A stretch of 64,000 nt of DNA from Sitta carolinensis (GCA_032173965.1 JAVUNC010000019.1:8742501-8806500), one strand, 5' to 3'. Counted from the first letter of the stretch, positions 1-14,000 are shown. Made by a program: numbers and translations. Notes: generated by a model from the sequence alone, not told the origin.

Positions 1-44
1 CATGAATGAGATTCTTATAAGTAACAAAAATGAGAAGGTTAAGG

Positions 45-456
45 AAAAACAACTCCTTACGCCTCAATGTCAATGGATGGAGCTGTTAGAATAGTCCCTA
101 AGATTTAAGGGACAGTGGTAATTCTCCTTTTCTTGGTTTTAACAGATGTGTTTATCCAATTTAGAAGACAAAGAAAAAGCCTGCCAAGCATGGTGGAGTC
201 ATATTGAATACAATGACCCAGAAGTAAGTCTTCAGATCTGAACAATGAGAGGCTCTTCTGTTATTCAGAATGAATCTTCACTGCATTTTTTTGTTAAATA
301 CTGCCCTTCAAATCAACCGGGGAAGAGCAATTCATTCCATACTGCTGCCGCATTGAAGGCAAGGTCAATGTCAGTGGAGCTGGATAAATCTAGCTGTAAA
401 TCTTAAACTACACAGAATAAACATCCAAGTTTAAAAAAAAAAAAAAAAAAACAACT
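45..456 (+). mobile_element. Possible retroposed copy with A-tail
   Basis: AATAAA at 416-421 is followed 11 bases later by an uninterrupted A19 run (433-451). AAAAACAACT occurs both at 45-54 and at 447-456, at the end of the tail. This is the layout of a polyadenylated RNA copied into DNA with a target duplication. The source transcript is not recognised. The A-rich direct repeat is weak evidence, because only CAACT is informative beyond the tail. Confidence 0.3.
146..223 (+). other. Exon-like segment, 78 nt, opposite strand to NRXN1
   Basis: It is preceded by a strong polypyrimidine acceptor (CTCCTTTTCTTGGTTTTAACAG) and followed by GAA|GTAAGT. Only one frame is open. It runs for exactly 26 codons (MCLSNLEDKEKACQAWW, then SHIEYNDPE). 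I do not recognise the protein. A chance match cannot be excluded, since one or two such pairs per strand are expected in 64 kb. Confidence 0.3.
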
Positions 457-2819
457 ATCTGTTATCCAAGAGAACATGTGGCCTATGGGTTTTTATGAGA
501 AAGCTTTCCCTCCTTTATAACTGCCCATTTTGTAGCTCTTCGAAGTAACTGTGTGTCTGGCAAAAGACTAATTAATCCATGCTGATGAATACAGATCTGC
601 CTCTGTCTGAGCTGCACGGGGAGTCACGTTCTTCAAATTTCCTGTATTAATTATGGAAAAAATGGGTCGGAAGCCATTTGAGAATAGATCCTCTGGTGTT
701 TATATTTCAAGAAAGACAAATATAATAATGTAAAATTTATTACTCTGGGATTGATCTCAGCTTATAGCCCGACCTCCCATTAACTATTAAAAGCTAGAAA
801 CTGAGCAGCAGTGGGAAACAACCCTCCTTACTATTACTTTTGGATATGGTAAGAAACAACAGTGGAAGCCTAATTCACTTGCTTCATAAAGGCTTTTATG
901 CTCTCTGACAAACCTCATAATGTCTCTGCTGCTCTTTCAGAGCACTGTCACGAAACCCCAGCCATCTCCCTTGTGGCACTGTATTGTTTGGGGTTTATCA
1001 TCTCCAGAGAATTGAAAGCAGTGGAATTATAATGTCAAGAATAGCAATGCCATCAGCACAGTACTTGTAAGCAGGCAACTTTGTAACATGCCAGTTATAT
1101 CTCTCAGCCACAGAATTTACTGCATAATTCTTTATGCTTCCATGCATCCACACAATGTTTAGGAAAAATGTCCACACGGCTCTTTGAAATTCTTACCCAT
1201 GAAAGCATGGTTCCCATTGTAACAAAACGCCAGTGGTCAAGACACAGTAATGTTTTTTAATGGCCTGGTCTCTGAAGTCCTACTTGTTTGCAAAATTCAT
1301 CTTTATGAAATAGTGCATTCATTTCGGCATAGTCTGGCAGCAGCTCAAGGACATCTGCTTACCTCTACAGTATTAAGCAGATAAATATTTTGTTTAGAAC
1401 CCATTCACTGTATTTATTATTGTTTATGACTGCAAAGCTTTTCAATATTTATTGCTCTGAAGTCACATTTGATGTAGCTTAATAGTTTGCTCAAATCAAC
1501 AGCTTTCTGCCTTCCTCGTGTTCATTCCAGTTTTGAATTTAAGGTATATTGTGCTGAAGGGTAATGTACATAACTCCATTTATCCCATATAATATAAGTA
1601 GCATAATGTTTATTTTCAACATTCACATCAGGTTTCAGGTGCTGATGAAGTGAATGCAATGGTTTGATTGAGCTCTGGACCCTCATAAACTATGATTCCA
1701 TCACACTCTGTGACTGAAAAACTGAAGACTGAAGCTTGTCAGGTTCCATAATGAAAATTATTAGCTGCACTTTCATTAACAGAAAAGCAATTTTTAACTA
1801 TTATTAAAAATATGAAGGGTAAGGACTGCTAGTAACAAGAAATTACCCGATAATATAATTTTCTTCTTTCTGTACCTTATTATTACTTCGTTCTGGACTA
1901 CAATGTGAACCCTCTTATTCCCATCAGTAAGTAATTACTTGCATTGATAAACCTGCTGAATCTAGTGAAACCTGCTGAATCTAGTGAGACTATTTGGGCA
2001 GGTGTCAAAGGTTTGACGTTGGCACAAGGCCAGTGCCCTTATAACGATATACTGTCCCTGGTATTTTTTGTGAGATGTGACCAAAAATAGAGTAAAACAG
2101 TGTCTAATTTAGAAAGTAAAAGGAAAAAAACTTTATTACTTATAATAGGCAAAGAAGACACATACAGAAGAACATGGAAACTTTAAAAAAACACTCTTCC
2201 TCCCCCCCCCCCACCAGTTCTCAACTTAACAAAACAAACTGAAAATTCTCCATCACGTTACTACCTTTTAGATAATTAATCTTCAGTCTATTACTACCCT
2301 TCTGATAATCAGTACTCAGCTCGTTGAGGAGAGATAGGAGTCTTTCTTGCACCACATTGTGGCCTTTTCTTCTATGTCCAGTGTTTTTACCACTGTGTAT
2401 GGACTAGAGCTGTTTCTAGGGTTTTTCTTTTTTAAAGATGCTTTGGTTAGTTCTAAGAAACGACAGTTTTTCAAATTTTGGGGACACTTCTCATCTCTGT
2501 TCACACTACTGTTTATTCTTGGCTCTAAGCCAATGCCTCTTCCCAGATACAGTTTCTATGTTATAGAAAAAAAATGAGTTCGTTCATGGCTATACAAAAG
2601 AGTCTAGCTAAAGCTACTCTATCATTTCCTCTTACCTAGGATTCTTTTCAGCGTTCTCTGACAATCTTCTACTTATACAAACTTCCATCATCTTTGCTTA
2701 GTTCTTTCTATCTGGCTTCTTTAAATTTAGGAGGATTAGTATTTATAAAGTTTTCATCATTTACAAAAAGGGTTAAAATCTTGGGCTTTGTTTTCTCAGA
2801 ACTCTCACGGTATCTTTGC
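457..2819 (-). other. Intron, no gene seen
   Basis: AT-rich. Contains the 19-bp duplication and a C11 run near 2202-2212. Short frames near 2.3-2.6 kb are not convincing. Confidence 0.6.
1951..1988. repeat. 19-bp tandem duplication
   Basis: ACCTGCTGAATCTAGTGAA is followed directly by ACCTGCTGAATCTAGTGAG. A recent, near-perfect two-copy repeat. Confidence 0.9.
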
Positions 2820-3220
2820 TGCTGGGCACTCTTCTCACGCCACCCCCCCCATACTCTTTTGGCCGTGCTGTCTAGTTGTTGATATTAAATTTCAAGGTGA
2901 CGAAGATCACACACACGGTTTCTCAGTCTCCCTCCGGGGGGGGGAAGGGGGGGAGGGAAAGGGAAAAGAAGGCTGTCTGCCACCCTTCCATCCCACAGGA
3001 TTTTCTTCTCCCTCTCTGTGCTCGAGGTTCCGGCCTTACTTCACCTAGGCCGCATGGCTTCCCCTCCCCCGCCCAGCCAGCCGCTGGGCAGGGGAGATTC
3101 CTCCGTCCTCAGGGACCGGAACCAAGAGAGAGCTTTCCGGGGAGCCCTCTGCTTTTAACCCCTTGTGTTTTCAGAGGCGGATCCTTGTCTTTAGTGGCCA
3201 CACCAGGTGCCAGTCTTTAA
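2820..3220. other. GC-rich segment with a G-quadruplex motif
   Basis: A local GC-rich and CpG-bearing patch in AT-rich intron. G tracts of 9, 7, 3 and 3 separated by 1-3 bases (2936-2963) meet the G-quadruplex pattern on the + strand. A C8 run lies near 2841. No ORF is recognisable. It could be a small regulatory island or an old insertion. Confidence 0.5.
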
Positions 3221-3334
3221 ACCTGAGCACTCATTGGTTTGACCACTGAAGTTCAGAAAAAACTCATTTTTTTCCAAACTACGACAGCAGGTTACTATTA
3301 ATTACCAAGAATGAAGAATTTACAATATGAAAAC

Positions 3335-3372
3335 ATATATATATCTATATATATATATATAGATATATATAT
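3335..3372. repeat. 38-bp perfect AT palindrome
   Basis: Alternating AT interrupted symmetrically by one C (3345) and one G (3362), so the whole 38 bp is self-complementary. A short CA run (3376-3385) follows. Such DNA can extrude a cruciform and tends to vary in length. Confidence 0.85.
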
Positions 3373-3385
3373 ATTACACACACAC

Positions 3386-6300
3386 GATTGTCCAAGCATC
3401 TACATGATGTCATTAATTATGTTTACTATGTTCAGAGGAGCATATAAATCTCCATTAATACTAATTTTTAAATAGTCAACTATGTATTTTCATTATGCAC
3501 AAGCTGACGTTCAGAAAAATATGCAAAATTTCTGTACATATATTTGTACAGATTTTCTAAGGTAAATAAAAGAAGGAATGCTTCAAGCCAGAAACATGAT
3601 TTGCCATGGGGAGAGAGGGAGAGGAGGGGATTCCAAAATAATCCACTTGGTGGATTAAAATACAACCCTTCTCTATCGTTTCTTCCTAGACTTTGATATG
3701 TTATTAATTATTTACACAGAACAGAGAATACATGCCACAGTCATGAGGTGAGGAAGGTATGGCCATTAGGGTTAACCATGGGAAGGCGATGGAAAGAGCT
3801 GCTGGAAGAAGTATTTCAAACTAAAGACCAGATTCAAGTGAATGCTTCCTGAAGGCATTCTCATACACTCTCTCCCACAAATCTGGGCAGGAGCCTGAAT
3901 ATGGATTGTAACTGCTCTCCTGCAAGAGCAACATCAGACTGCTTAATAACAGAAGAGGTGTATTGAATGGGGAAAGAGAACATGTTCAAATTAATGCCTG
4001 TAGCTCTCCAAAGAGTTCGAGCCACAAGGCTAGGAATGGATGTCTTACTTTCTGGCCAGGTTCTCCTAGATTTGTGGATAATAGGGACTAGGAGAATATT
4101 TATAGTGTTCTTTTAACCAAGATTGGCAATCCTTGATAGAGGTTCAGTTTTCCTGGAGACTGGTTGCTATTCCAAACAATTTCTAGATATGTCCTTGTAC
4201 CCATCTGACTGCATGCCCAAACCAGGACTGTTACAAAGGGTCTTAATACTTGTCACCTGTAAGGTCACAAACTGCACAGCATAATTCTTAGTAATTCCAT
4301 TATTTCATTCATTCATATTCCCTTCTTCCAGAGTAACTGGAAAACTCACTGACCAAAGCAGCATTGACAAAGATCATTGCTTGGGTTTTGTTATTAATAT
4401 CGTCATTAATAATATCTTCTCTCTTCAGGTAAAGATGCTGAGGAAAATAAAGTAGATGGAAAATGTCTATTGGCCTCCTGTCAGGTCTTTATGGAACCCA
4501 CATATCACTGTGCTACAGCTGAGCTGTAAAATTCAATGTTTCTGTAAGAGAGGCTGAACCCACATCATTGCAACACCTCAACCAACTCAATCAGCTGGAG
4601 CAGTTAATTTAAATGAATCAACAAAGCAGTATCTATGACTACTAATTCAAGCACCAGTTTACATTGCACTATAGAACTCCTCTTCCCAAAGCACTAAGGT
4701 GACCCTGATTTGCTTTATCAGAGCCTACAGGACTTTCCATCACCCTTCATCCAATTTTTCAGAGATATCTATAAACCAGTGCTGTGTGTGGTTTATTATA
4801 TTCAGCTACGCCTAAGAGCTGTCTCCAGGTAAAGGTCTAAGTGATAATAGAACCAATACAATCCCAAATCACACTGAACATCCTGCCCTTTCCAGTGGCA
4901 TTTGTTGAAGATTCAGGGTACTAACACAGAAGCAAAGTTGTTTTTTTTTTCTCAGACCACAGGAAAAAAACCCTGAGAAAACCACTCCTTTCTCTACTTC
5001 TTTCTTCCAGTCTATAGCATCAGTATTTTTACAGTCACTTATATTTTAGCTTCTGTGCAATAATAATTTGGGTGAAAAAATACTCCATTCCTGTTTTTGT
5101 TATTTAAAATCCCCAGTTGCTATCAAGCTCTATTGATAAATGGAGTCAATAAGTGACAAACAACTAAAATTTGTGAGTAACAATGGCTCAACAAACGTGT
5201 ATATCTATAAAGAACAACCCCAACACAGCTCAGCATCAATATTCCAAGTCAGCATCATTCTTTGCATCATAAATAACATAGTCATAATAAAAGTTTGAAA
5301 GAATTTAAGGAATTTTCCAACTAGAGTGATTTTAACATTTTAAATCAAGTAGTATCTTACACCTTGAATGACCCCATTGATTTAGATTAGATCACTTATC
5401 TGGAATAAAGTGCTACTCAGTTTGAGTAGGGACATTGAACTAAGAGCTTCCAATTGAGTTAAAAATGAATATAATTTTGAAAAGGACCTTAGCTAAGCAA
5501 GAGCTAGCTGAAAGGACTCCTAAGAGAATAGAAATTAAGAGTATTTGTTCATCTGACTTATTACCAAAACATGAGTTGATTAATTGAATGTCAATGAACT
5601 TGATAATATTATGGCACTGATTCTGTAAAATTATTTTTATTAGCTTTGAAATAACCACAGGAAAAGTTCTCTGGTTTGTTGAGCTCATAAATAAGTTCAC
5701 TTACACAAAAAAATCACTATTTATTTTATGAAAGGATATAGTCTAACAAATCTGACACAGAGTAATAAAAGAAAATTATTGTTCTTCTCCAGATTGTCTC
5801 AGTTTAAAATTTTTATTATATTTATAGCCTATATTTATAGACTGCCTATTACCTATCACTTTTCCACTATGAATGCTGTTTAAAATAAATTTGAAACATT
5901 TCTGTATGAAATGTAAGGCAAGTAATTCCCTATTAGGGCCTTGGACCTTTATGCAATGTAGATGGGTAGAAAATGATATATTTTGAGAATTAAAACCTGC
6001 TTTAAATGTCATATTGCACTCAACATGAACCATTTTAATCCATTATAACTCTATTAAAGGTAGCAAGGATACAACATGTCTGATTCTTAAAGCTTGCAAA
6101 AAATGGAAGATGGAAATTAAAAGCCAAGCATCTATAAATAAGAGAACATTTTATTCCTCCTACAACCTTGTCAACATATAGTTAAAGAAAAATTTCTTGA
6201 ACGCTGTCCACAGAAGTGGAAATTCTGTGGTTGGGAAACAAATATGAGAAGGCAATGGATTGAAAAGCACTTCCAAAAAAATAAAAGGTAAAGGCATTGT

Positions 6301-9300
6301 TAATGTAATTTCCCTGTCTGACCATCCAGGAGCCACTCCAGAGTCATGCTCACACCACCTGAGCTGGGACTGGAGACCCTTCCCAGCTACACCCCCACCC
6401 CAGTGTCCTTACCAGCTCCACAATGGGCTTCCCAGAGCAGAACCCCAAACCTCCAGAGCCTCAAAATAGACTAGTCATGGTGCAATAGCTAAACAACAGA
6501 ATAATGAAATGAAACAACAGCTCAAGCTGGTGCCTTCAGGGAGGGATCCTGAACAGCCCAAGTGTGCCAACCATGTAGAGGTTCCAACCACTCCTGCTGT
6601 CCCTGAGTGTCCTTGCTGGGCCACAGGTCCCCGAGCCCACCTGGGCTCTGGGTCGGGTTCCTGGCCCTCACAGCCCAGCCTGCAGCTCACACTGCAAACC
6701 AGCTATTGCACTAAATGTACTCCTCAACACCACTGGCAGATTGAAATCAGTAATGTGAAGTACTCTGGAAGACAACAGGACTATTCCAGTCTCCACACTC
6801 CCAACACTGGGAATTGTCAAGGCTTAAGCTCCAATTTCACCACAGCTGCAATCAGTTCCATTAAAATAAATTAACTGCATGCACTGATTTGCTTCTTATG
6901 GCTTATTAGTTGTTCCAAATCCAAAGTGAAGGGGCTGGTTAGTTGAAGGGACTTGTAACAGGATGCAGGAACTAGGACATTAGCTCAAATACTATGCAGG
7001 TTGATAGACACCAAATGTTGTCACCATCTGTCAGTGCCCTGTGTGAAATCATTCAGTGGTTCTAGTCCAGGGACTTTACAAACTCAACAGATACCTGGCA
7101 AAAGTTAAAAATTTCCTAAGCCAAGTAACTTCAGCTGTTAGTGCTCCCAAGCTTGCTGACTCAGCTGTGAAGCCAGTAAACAGAAACAGGGACCTGAGCA
7201 TCACTCACACAAAAGTTGCTCTGCACAGATGTGTGCATAGGCCAAAAACTGGCAAAAGAAGAAACAAAATTAAATTTTCTCTGTATAGGTCCATCAAAAG
7301 GCAATGCTTTCGTCAGAGAATTAAATAATAATTATTTGATGCAAAATGTTAATGCCTGAAGTTATGTTTTTATTTAAGTACCTACAGCGGTATCCTGATT
7401 CTCAGAAGTGTTGTCACATTTCTGTCAACCTTTAAAAATAACCCCCCTGTTCTTTAAATGGGGATCAAAACATTAGAAACAGCCGGCCTTAAGTCACTTA
7501 ATAGTGTTAGAATAGACAGGAGCTTGGCTGCAAGCAACTAGCATGCTTCTAGGCTGAAGTCTATTTCTTATTGGCTTTCTTACTAATACAATATTCCAGC
7601 TATCCAGTCTTGCATTAACTTAGTTATTTTTAAGTGACATTTATATTATGTTCCTTGCTAAATTGTGCATCTCATAATTTAATCTTGAAAAATCCTTAGA
7701 GAGCTTTCAAAAGTAGCCAAAACCTCTCCTGGAATAAAGGTATAGCATGCTGAAAATGAAAGCACTGCTAACTGCAAGCCTGCTGAAGTCACTGAAAAAT
7801 AATCCATGCCCAAGGATGCTGGACTAAGAGAAGACGTTGCTGTTTCTTGCAGCAGAAAGTACTGGCAACAACACAAATTACAGAGTTTTCTGAGAGGGAG
7901 CCTCTGCTGAGAACAAATAATTGTAATATGGGCACTGTGCAATGAAGTTTAATTGGGCTTGTTTGCAAAGTGAAGAGTAGTAAGAAGTCCTATGGCATAC
8001 ATGTTCTCCTACTAATTACTCAACTACTAATATTTAGCAAACAGAAATACTCTTGTGGAAGCATTTCTGAATGTTTTTGAGTAGACAGGCATGGACTATA
8101 GCTGAAGACAAATAGAAAGAGCACAGTTTCTTAGAGATGTTACATCCTGAAATGCAAAAATAGCAACCATTCTTCTTATAACAAAAATTAAATCAAATTA
8201 AATGCAAGAGATGAAATCTTTGGAAAAAACATCAATCCTCCCTGAAGCACATGAATCCACCCCTGAAGCAGCTGTTCAGAGGAATCTCAGGAGGAGACCT
8301 GGCACGGGGAAGGACTGATGAGCAAGTTGCATATTGACTGCAGTCTTGTGGCATGGTACCATCTCACTAATTCCAAGCATGAACAAAACTTTGGGATATT
8401 TCATTTTATATACAAAATGAGTTTTGAATCCAAAGCTAATCTTCTCCAGCTTTATATGCACTCAAACCTCCAAAAAGCATCAGGTAAAAGAGGAACATGA
8501 TATAAGAGTGTCTGCTTGGTTGTCTCAAAGAAGGCTGAAAATAAGATCCAGCAAGCAGCTACAAATGATACTTTATTTGGAGAATTTCTGCAGTCATTAT
8601 CCCAAGCATTGACTTTGGGACATCAGTGTTTACTCACATTATCAAATCAGTGCATGAAACAAACAGTGTTTAATAGGGGTACACAGACACAGCTGTATTT
8701 GTACTTGAATCTTTAAGGTTATTAGACCATTATAATAAGAGCTAACAGGGGCCAGCCAGGTTGGGCCAATTCACTTCCTTCCCACTTCTTTCTGTTCTAC
8801 TACATAATAGATTTTCAATTGTGGCCTGGCACAGAAACACTACATGCTTTGTCATTATGATAATTGCTGTCATTCTTCTCTGCAAGTCCTTATGCTGTTG
8901 TTTGTAAGCAACAATTCCCTACCAGATTCAGAAGATAAAGAGCTGCAGGGAAAAATATGCATGCTAATGCTTTTCACTGGGTTACATAGTTAACTAATCA
9001 GAGAGCTGGTTTAACCACTTCATTCCATAACAATGTTTGGAGAGAACAGGACAAAAGAGTTTTGGGCTCCCAACTGTTCAATCACCTCACCAGGGACTAA
9101 CTCAAGTGTGGTCTCTGACACTCCACACACCAGTGCTCTCAGCTGTCACTTAATTCTCTCGTGTATACAAGAAAGGTGAGCAGTTAATCACCCTCTAAAG
9201 GCAAACCCAGCCTCATTAGTGCAGTGATTTCCTGTAAGCCACTCACTTCCAAGGGTCTGGCTGGAAGAGATTACAATTGCTTTTGATATCCTGAAGTGAA

Positions 9301-10989
9301 GATCACTATTCAATAGTTCGGAAAGCCTTACTTTAATACAGTACTTTATAATAACATACTCAAAGATGTCAAAGAATCCTTCAAAACTGTAAGTGATACC
9401 AACGCATGTGGAAAATAATTCTGTGAAGAAATGTGCTCAGGGACAACCCATTTTTCAATCAGCATTCTTCTAAGTTTGCACAAAAAAAAACCCTCAACCC
9501 AAAGTAAGACAGAAGATTTCCCAAGAAAAGAGGAAAAAAATAACGTTTCAAATACACTAAACACCAGTCCTGCAGAATGAACTGCAGCACACCAACTCGG
9601 AGAATTTGAGAACGCCCACACTACAGTATTTTCTTACAGCATTTCCGTAACATAAAACACATTTCTAGGTATGTTTCTGCACTTCACACAAATATTGATT
9701 CCATTGAAGACAAATATTAAGATAGGAATTTAATGCTATTCAACTTGAAATTTGTTAAGTTAAATTTTAAAAGTTGTAAGAAGGCTCTCCACCTATTCAT
9801 GTAATAACATCAATCAGAAATTAAGAATCATTATTTAAATCCAAAAGGTTTTGTTCGTATCCTGTTTAGTTCTCAAAGGACACTACCTATTCACGGTGCT
9901 GGAGTCTCAGTAAGGAGGCTATTCAAATGAGAGGCTGGCTTTGTGATGATATTGCCAGCATTTGTAATAACAATGCAACCTAAACACTGCAATTAAAAAA
10001 CAGAGTAGTATTTTTGGAATACCCTGCTGTTCTAAAGTGCATTGTGAATATTAACATATTCCAGTAAATTAGTTTGCACTCATTATCATAAGCAATTACT
10101 TACTGTTTAGATGCTACTGATATTGAATTGGCAAGCAATTTGCAAGAACTAATCCATAGCATTAAAAACTTTTCAAAATTCTAACAGTATGAAAAGACAA
10201 GTGTTTCTAGTAACACAGTCCCCTACATACAGATGTCTGTCTCTCTAAAATTCTGTGCAGCTCTTCCTATCAGTTATCTTTTTTCAGCAGCAAGTGGATA
10301 ACTAACTACCTAAGGCTCTGTGACAAACTCTTCATAAACTTCATTTTGATTCCGTGGAGTAAATCATAAATACCTCAGGCCAAATGCAACAGTAACATCT
10401 CATGCACACCAGAAAAAGAAAGTGTTTTCATGCTCATTTTTGAAAATAATAGTTTAGAAAATATATCAGTGTGAAGTTCAGTTCTTTGCTCTCAAAGCTA
10501 TTACTTTCCTGATACAACACTGTCAGATGGTGAGAGTAAATCAACACCTTTGTCCTCAAGATACAGCCAGGAACAGAACAAGGCATGGAGAATCTGTCCT
10601 GCTTTTAGCAATAACGACAACATAAACCTATTTCTCTTCAGCTCAAGAGAACAGTAATCCCAAAGGAAATAACTTCTAAACTAAAACCCCAAGTCAGGAA
10701 AGGACCAGGACTACTTTTCTGAAGGACACTTAGGGAATGTGACAGACATTCCTAGCGCTTGTTCTGCTTAGCCACAGAAAAAGCACAGCTCAGGTGGTGG
10801 AGCCAAACATAACCCGAGGAGCTTTGTGGGGAGTCAAAAAGGGAACAATTTGCTTTGTTCCTTAGTTTGCATCTTGGCCCCAAGTTTCACATGAGAAGCA
10901 CTACTCAGGTCGTCCACATGCAGAGATCATGCCAGAGCACAAACGAGGATGGGGAAAATGAGAGGGAGTGGAATAGCTGTTATAGTGCA
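3386..10989 (-). other. Intron, no gene seen
   Basis: AT-rich, no recognisable exon or repeat family. 6320-6720 is somewhat GC-richer and holds a 121-codon + frame with no known domain, which may be an old degraded repeat. A zero-length + strand AG|GTAAAG splice-like site lies at 4428/4429. Confidence 0.55.
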
Positions 10990-11086
10990 CTTCGTGCCAA
11001 AGCCTGGTTGGCTAGGTGCTGATCAGTCCAAGGCTGAACTCAACGATCTTGGAGGTCTTTTCCAACCTGAATGATTCTATGAATAG
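10990..11086 (+). mobile_element. CR1 LINE 3' tail
   Basis: A short 3' end: 'ctgaactcaacgatcttgg', then 'aggtcttttccaacctgaa' and TGATTCTATGAAT. Only the last 80-100 bases are recognisable, so this is a heavily 5'-truncated copy. Confidence 0.7.
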
Positions 11087-14000
11087 GTTATCCCTTCCCC
11101 TGAGTCAGCCTGCACAGCCAAGGAGCAAAGATCCAGCAGCCAACAGTGCTATCAGCCCTCAAGGAGCTCAAAGCTGTCCCTAGAGATCCAGGACGGGCAG
11201 GTTGATCCTTGTGCTCCCGCTGAGCTGAAAGACCCCAGTATGCCCAAGTGGGATTTCACCCCATGTTTCAGTAACACTCTCACTAATCCTGATTTGGTAG
11301 GATTACACACCTACTGAAACCACACCCTCTGCTGAAGGCATGAGACTGCAAGCTACTTGTATGGGTATTGTGCCTCTCTGTTTATGCAAAATTGCCTTTA
11401 ATGCAACTGTGAACCTTAATGGGGACCTTGGAATCCAGCATAACATAAACAAACCACAGGAGTTTAAGCAATTCCCAGAATACATTTCTGAAAGTAAAAC
11501 TTGTGATCTCAGGTCTCAATCTTTCAAGCTACGTTTCAGTCTGGAACCAATTACTATAACCATCTTATCTTGCAAAATACACAAGACTGTAATAGAAACT
11601 CTAATGCACCCTTAACTCCAGGAGCTCAATGGTCCCTGTCTGCTGTGCTCAACTTTGTACTCTGCTGTTGTAGATTATTGGGTTGAAAATCTTTGCTAAA
11701 AATAGGCATAACTTGCAAAAAATAATTTAGTTAGTTCTTAAATATAGTTTATCTTATTCAAAGCTGGAGCACTTTTAGCACCTTTCTTGACACTAACTTT
11801 AAAAAGAATACATTTCTAAATGATTATTTTTTAAATCAAATCTTCCAATTAACTTAGTGAAGTAAAACCACAGACTTTTGCAGTTAAAAATGATGTGTGC
11901 CTTGGTCTCTGAAACAAAGCAATGAAGTTCTCATCGGATTAGCAAACCCAATGTTTTGTACTTATTGACCTTAAATAGAAAAAAAAAAAAAAACCAAACC
12001 AAACAAACCAGCCACTGTTTGTAATGAGAGTAAGGCTTCAGCCACTTCATATTTCCCCTTTCATCAATCCTCCATTCCCTTCTTCTTCTAATCCTAATCT
12101 GCAAGAGTTCTGACAAATTGTTTGGTTTCTAACAGTGTTGTAGCCATCGTGAGCAGCTCTCAGAGCCACAGGCCATGTGTCCAAACTGTTCTCCCTCTTC
12201 TGCTTGGGGAAAAAATACCTTACAGCTGACGTTCAGTATCACTGGCCTTAAGCTACTAACTCTTTGTAGGCTAAAAGAGAAAGAATGGAAGCATCAAATT
12301 ACATTTTGATAAATAAAAGATGATGCATAATAGCATAGAAGGAAAAAACAATTTTTTTCACAAATCCCAAAAGAGCTATTTCTACGTTTTCTGGAGAAAT
12401 CCCGACTCATCTACATTTAGGATCTTGGCTGTACATGACATTTAGACACAGGATTGTTAAACTAGAGCTATAATGAAAAATGCAGGAATATTTCCTTAAA
12501 CAACAACTTCTATCCATTTCAATTAAACCTGCCTAATGTCTCCAGACCCAAACATGGCTTTTTCATATCTGTGTTACACAGAATCTTAACAATGATGAAA
12601 AACGTCATGTTTCATGAATAGGATTCCTCCCTGTAGCCTCATAATCTATTAATATCTAAAACTAAGGGAATCTGAACTTTTACTAAGAATGAGTAAACTG
12701 GTAGAATTAATAGCTGAAATGAGAATTTGCATATGGTACCCCAAAATATCCTACAGCTACCTGAAAAATAAGGAGGAACTCCTAATTTGCAAATTCAAAT
12801 AAACAAGGCACTTCTGTGTTCCATAGCAGCTTTTCATCCTCTCTCAAAATTAAACTTGCATGTGAGACCTTCCCTGCAGAGATCGGGTGCAGGTTTAAGG
12901 GAAAGCTGAGGGTGGACACATGCCATAAATAAAGGAAAGATACAGAATATGTTTTGTATTAGAATTACACTGCACCCCTCCAAGAATAAAATCAACAGAA
13001 TGAATCTGACACTTACAAGAGTCATGAGAGAGCATAAGGAAGAATATTATGAAGTAATTAATGTTACCCTGAGAGCTTCTTTATTCTCATGCAAACCAGC
13101 ATCTTTAAAATATACTGGATCTAAAGAGCAAGTCTTGCTCTAATTGTTGTGCTGATGGCTGGAGAAGTCTGCTGTTAGGTCAATCTGATAAACCTGACAT
13201 AATTGTAAAGCACAGCCAAATCCTATCCAAATCCTCTGAATGCATGTCAAAGAAACCTGGATCCCTCAAATACCAGACACTGTTATGCCTGTGCTATGCC
13301 TCTTCCCTAGGTCAGCAGTAGTGTCCAAGAGACTTAGTGGTACACTGCTTTGGGAAGCTGATGCAGCTCAACTGATGCCTCTTGCTCCTCTGGAATGGCC
13401 TGGATGGCCCTTTCTGAGTGCTGCGGACTTAAGCTGTCAGTACACTCTCCTCCTGGCCCCTGTGTCAGGGAACACTTAAATATTTTGTGGATGTTTCATC
13501 TGCTCAAGAGATTAAACTCATTGTATAGGAAAAAAACCGATTAAAAAAGAATGAAAGTCAAAAAACTGCATTTAAACAGAATCCATGAGGTTCTCCAGTA
13601 ATGCAAACATAACTGATAGCTTCTACAAAACCTACCTAATTAGAGCTGTTATCAAAATGAAGGTCATGTTAAAGAGTACTAAGCACACCCTGTACTTAGC
13701 TGATATTCATGTTAATGTTCATGAAAGTAATTTCTGTTTTAAAGGAGATGATTATTTAGTACCATTATCAGCCTCAGCCTCAATACTATGCTGTCACTAA
13801 TATGCAGACCTCAGCTTCAGAAAAAAAAGATTTATTATCTCAAGTGCTGAATCAGTATGAGCTCCCTATCTCAGACAAAACACAGATTCTGCACAGAAAA
13901 AACAAAAAAACAAAAAAACAACAAAACACATTCAGTTTGAGCAAGACACTGTGCCCCTTAGGCTTCCTTCAGTTGAGGGGGTGACCTGGATCCTTCATCA

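Noticed and set aside
4421..4436. CTCTCTTCAG|GTAAAG on the + strand
   Set aside because: Recursive-like, but antisense to NRXN1 and with a weaker donor; no gene on that strand is established.
6509..6874. A 121-codon + frame in a GC-richer patch
   Set aside because: No domain, signal peptide or splice context recognised; the reverse strand is also open. Probably an old degraded repeat.
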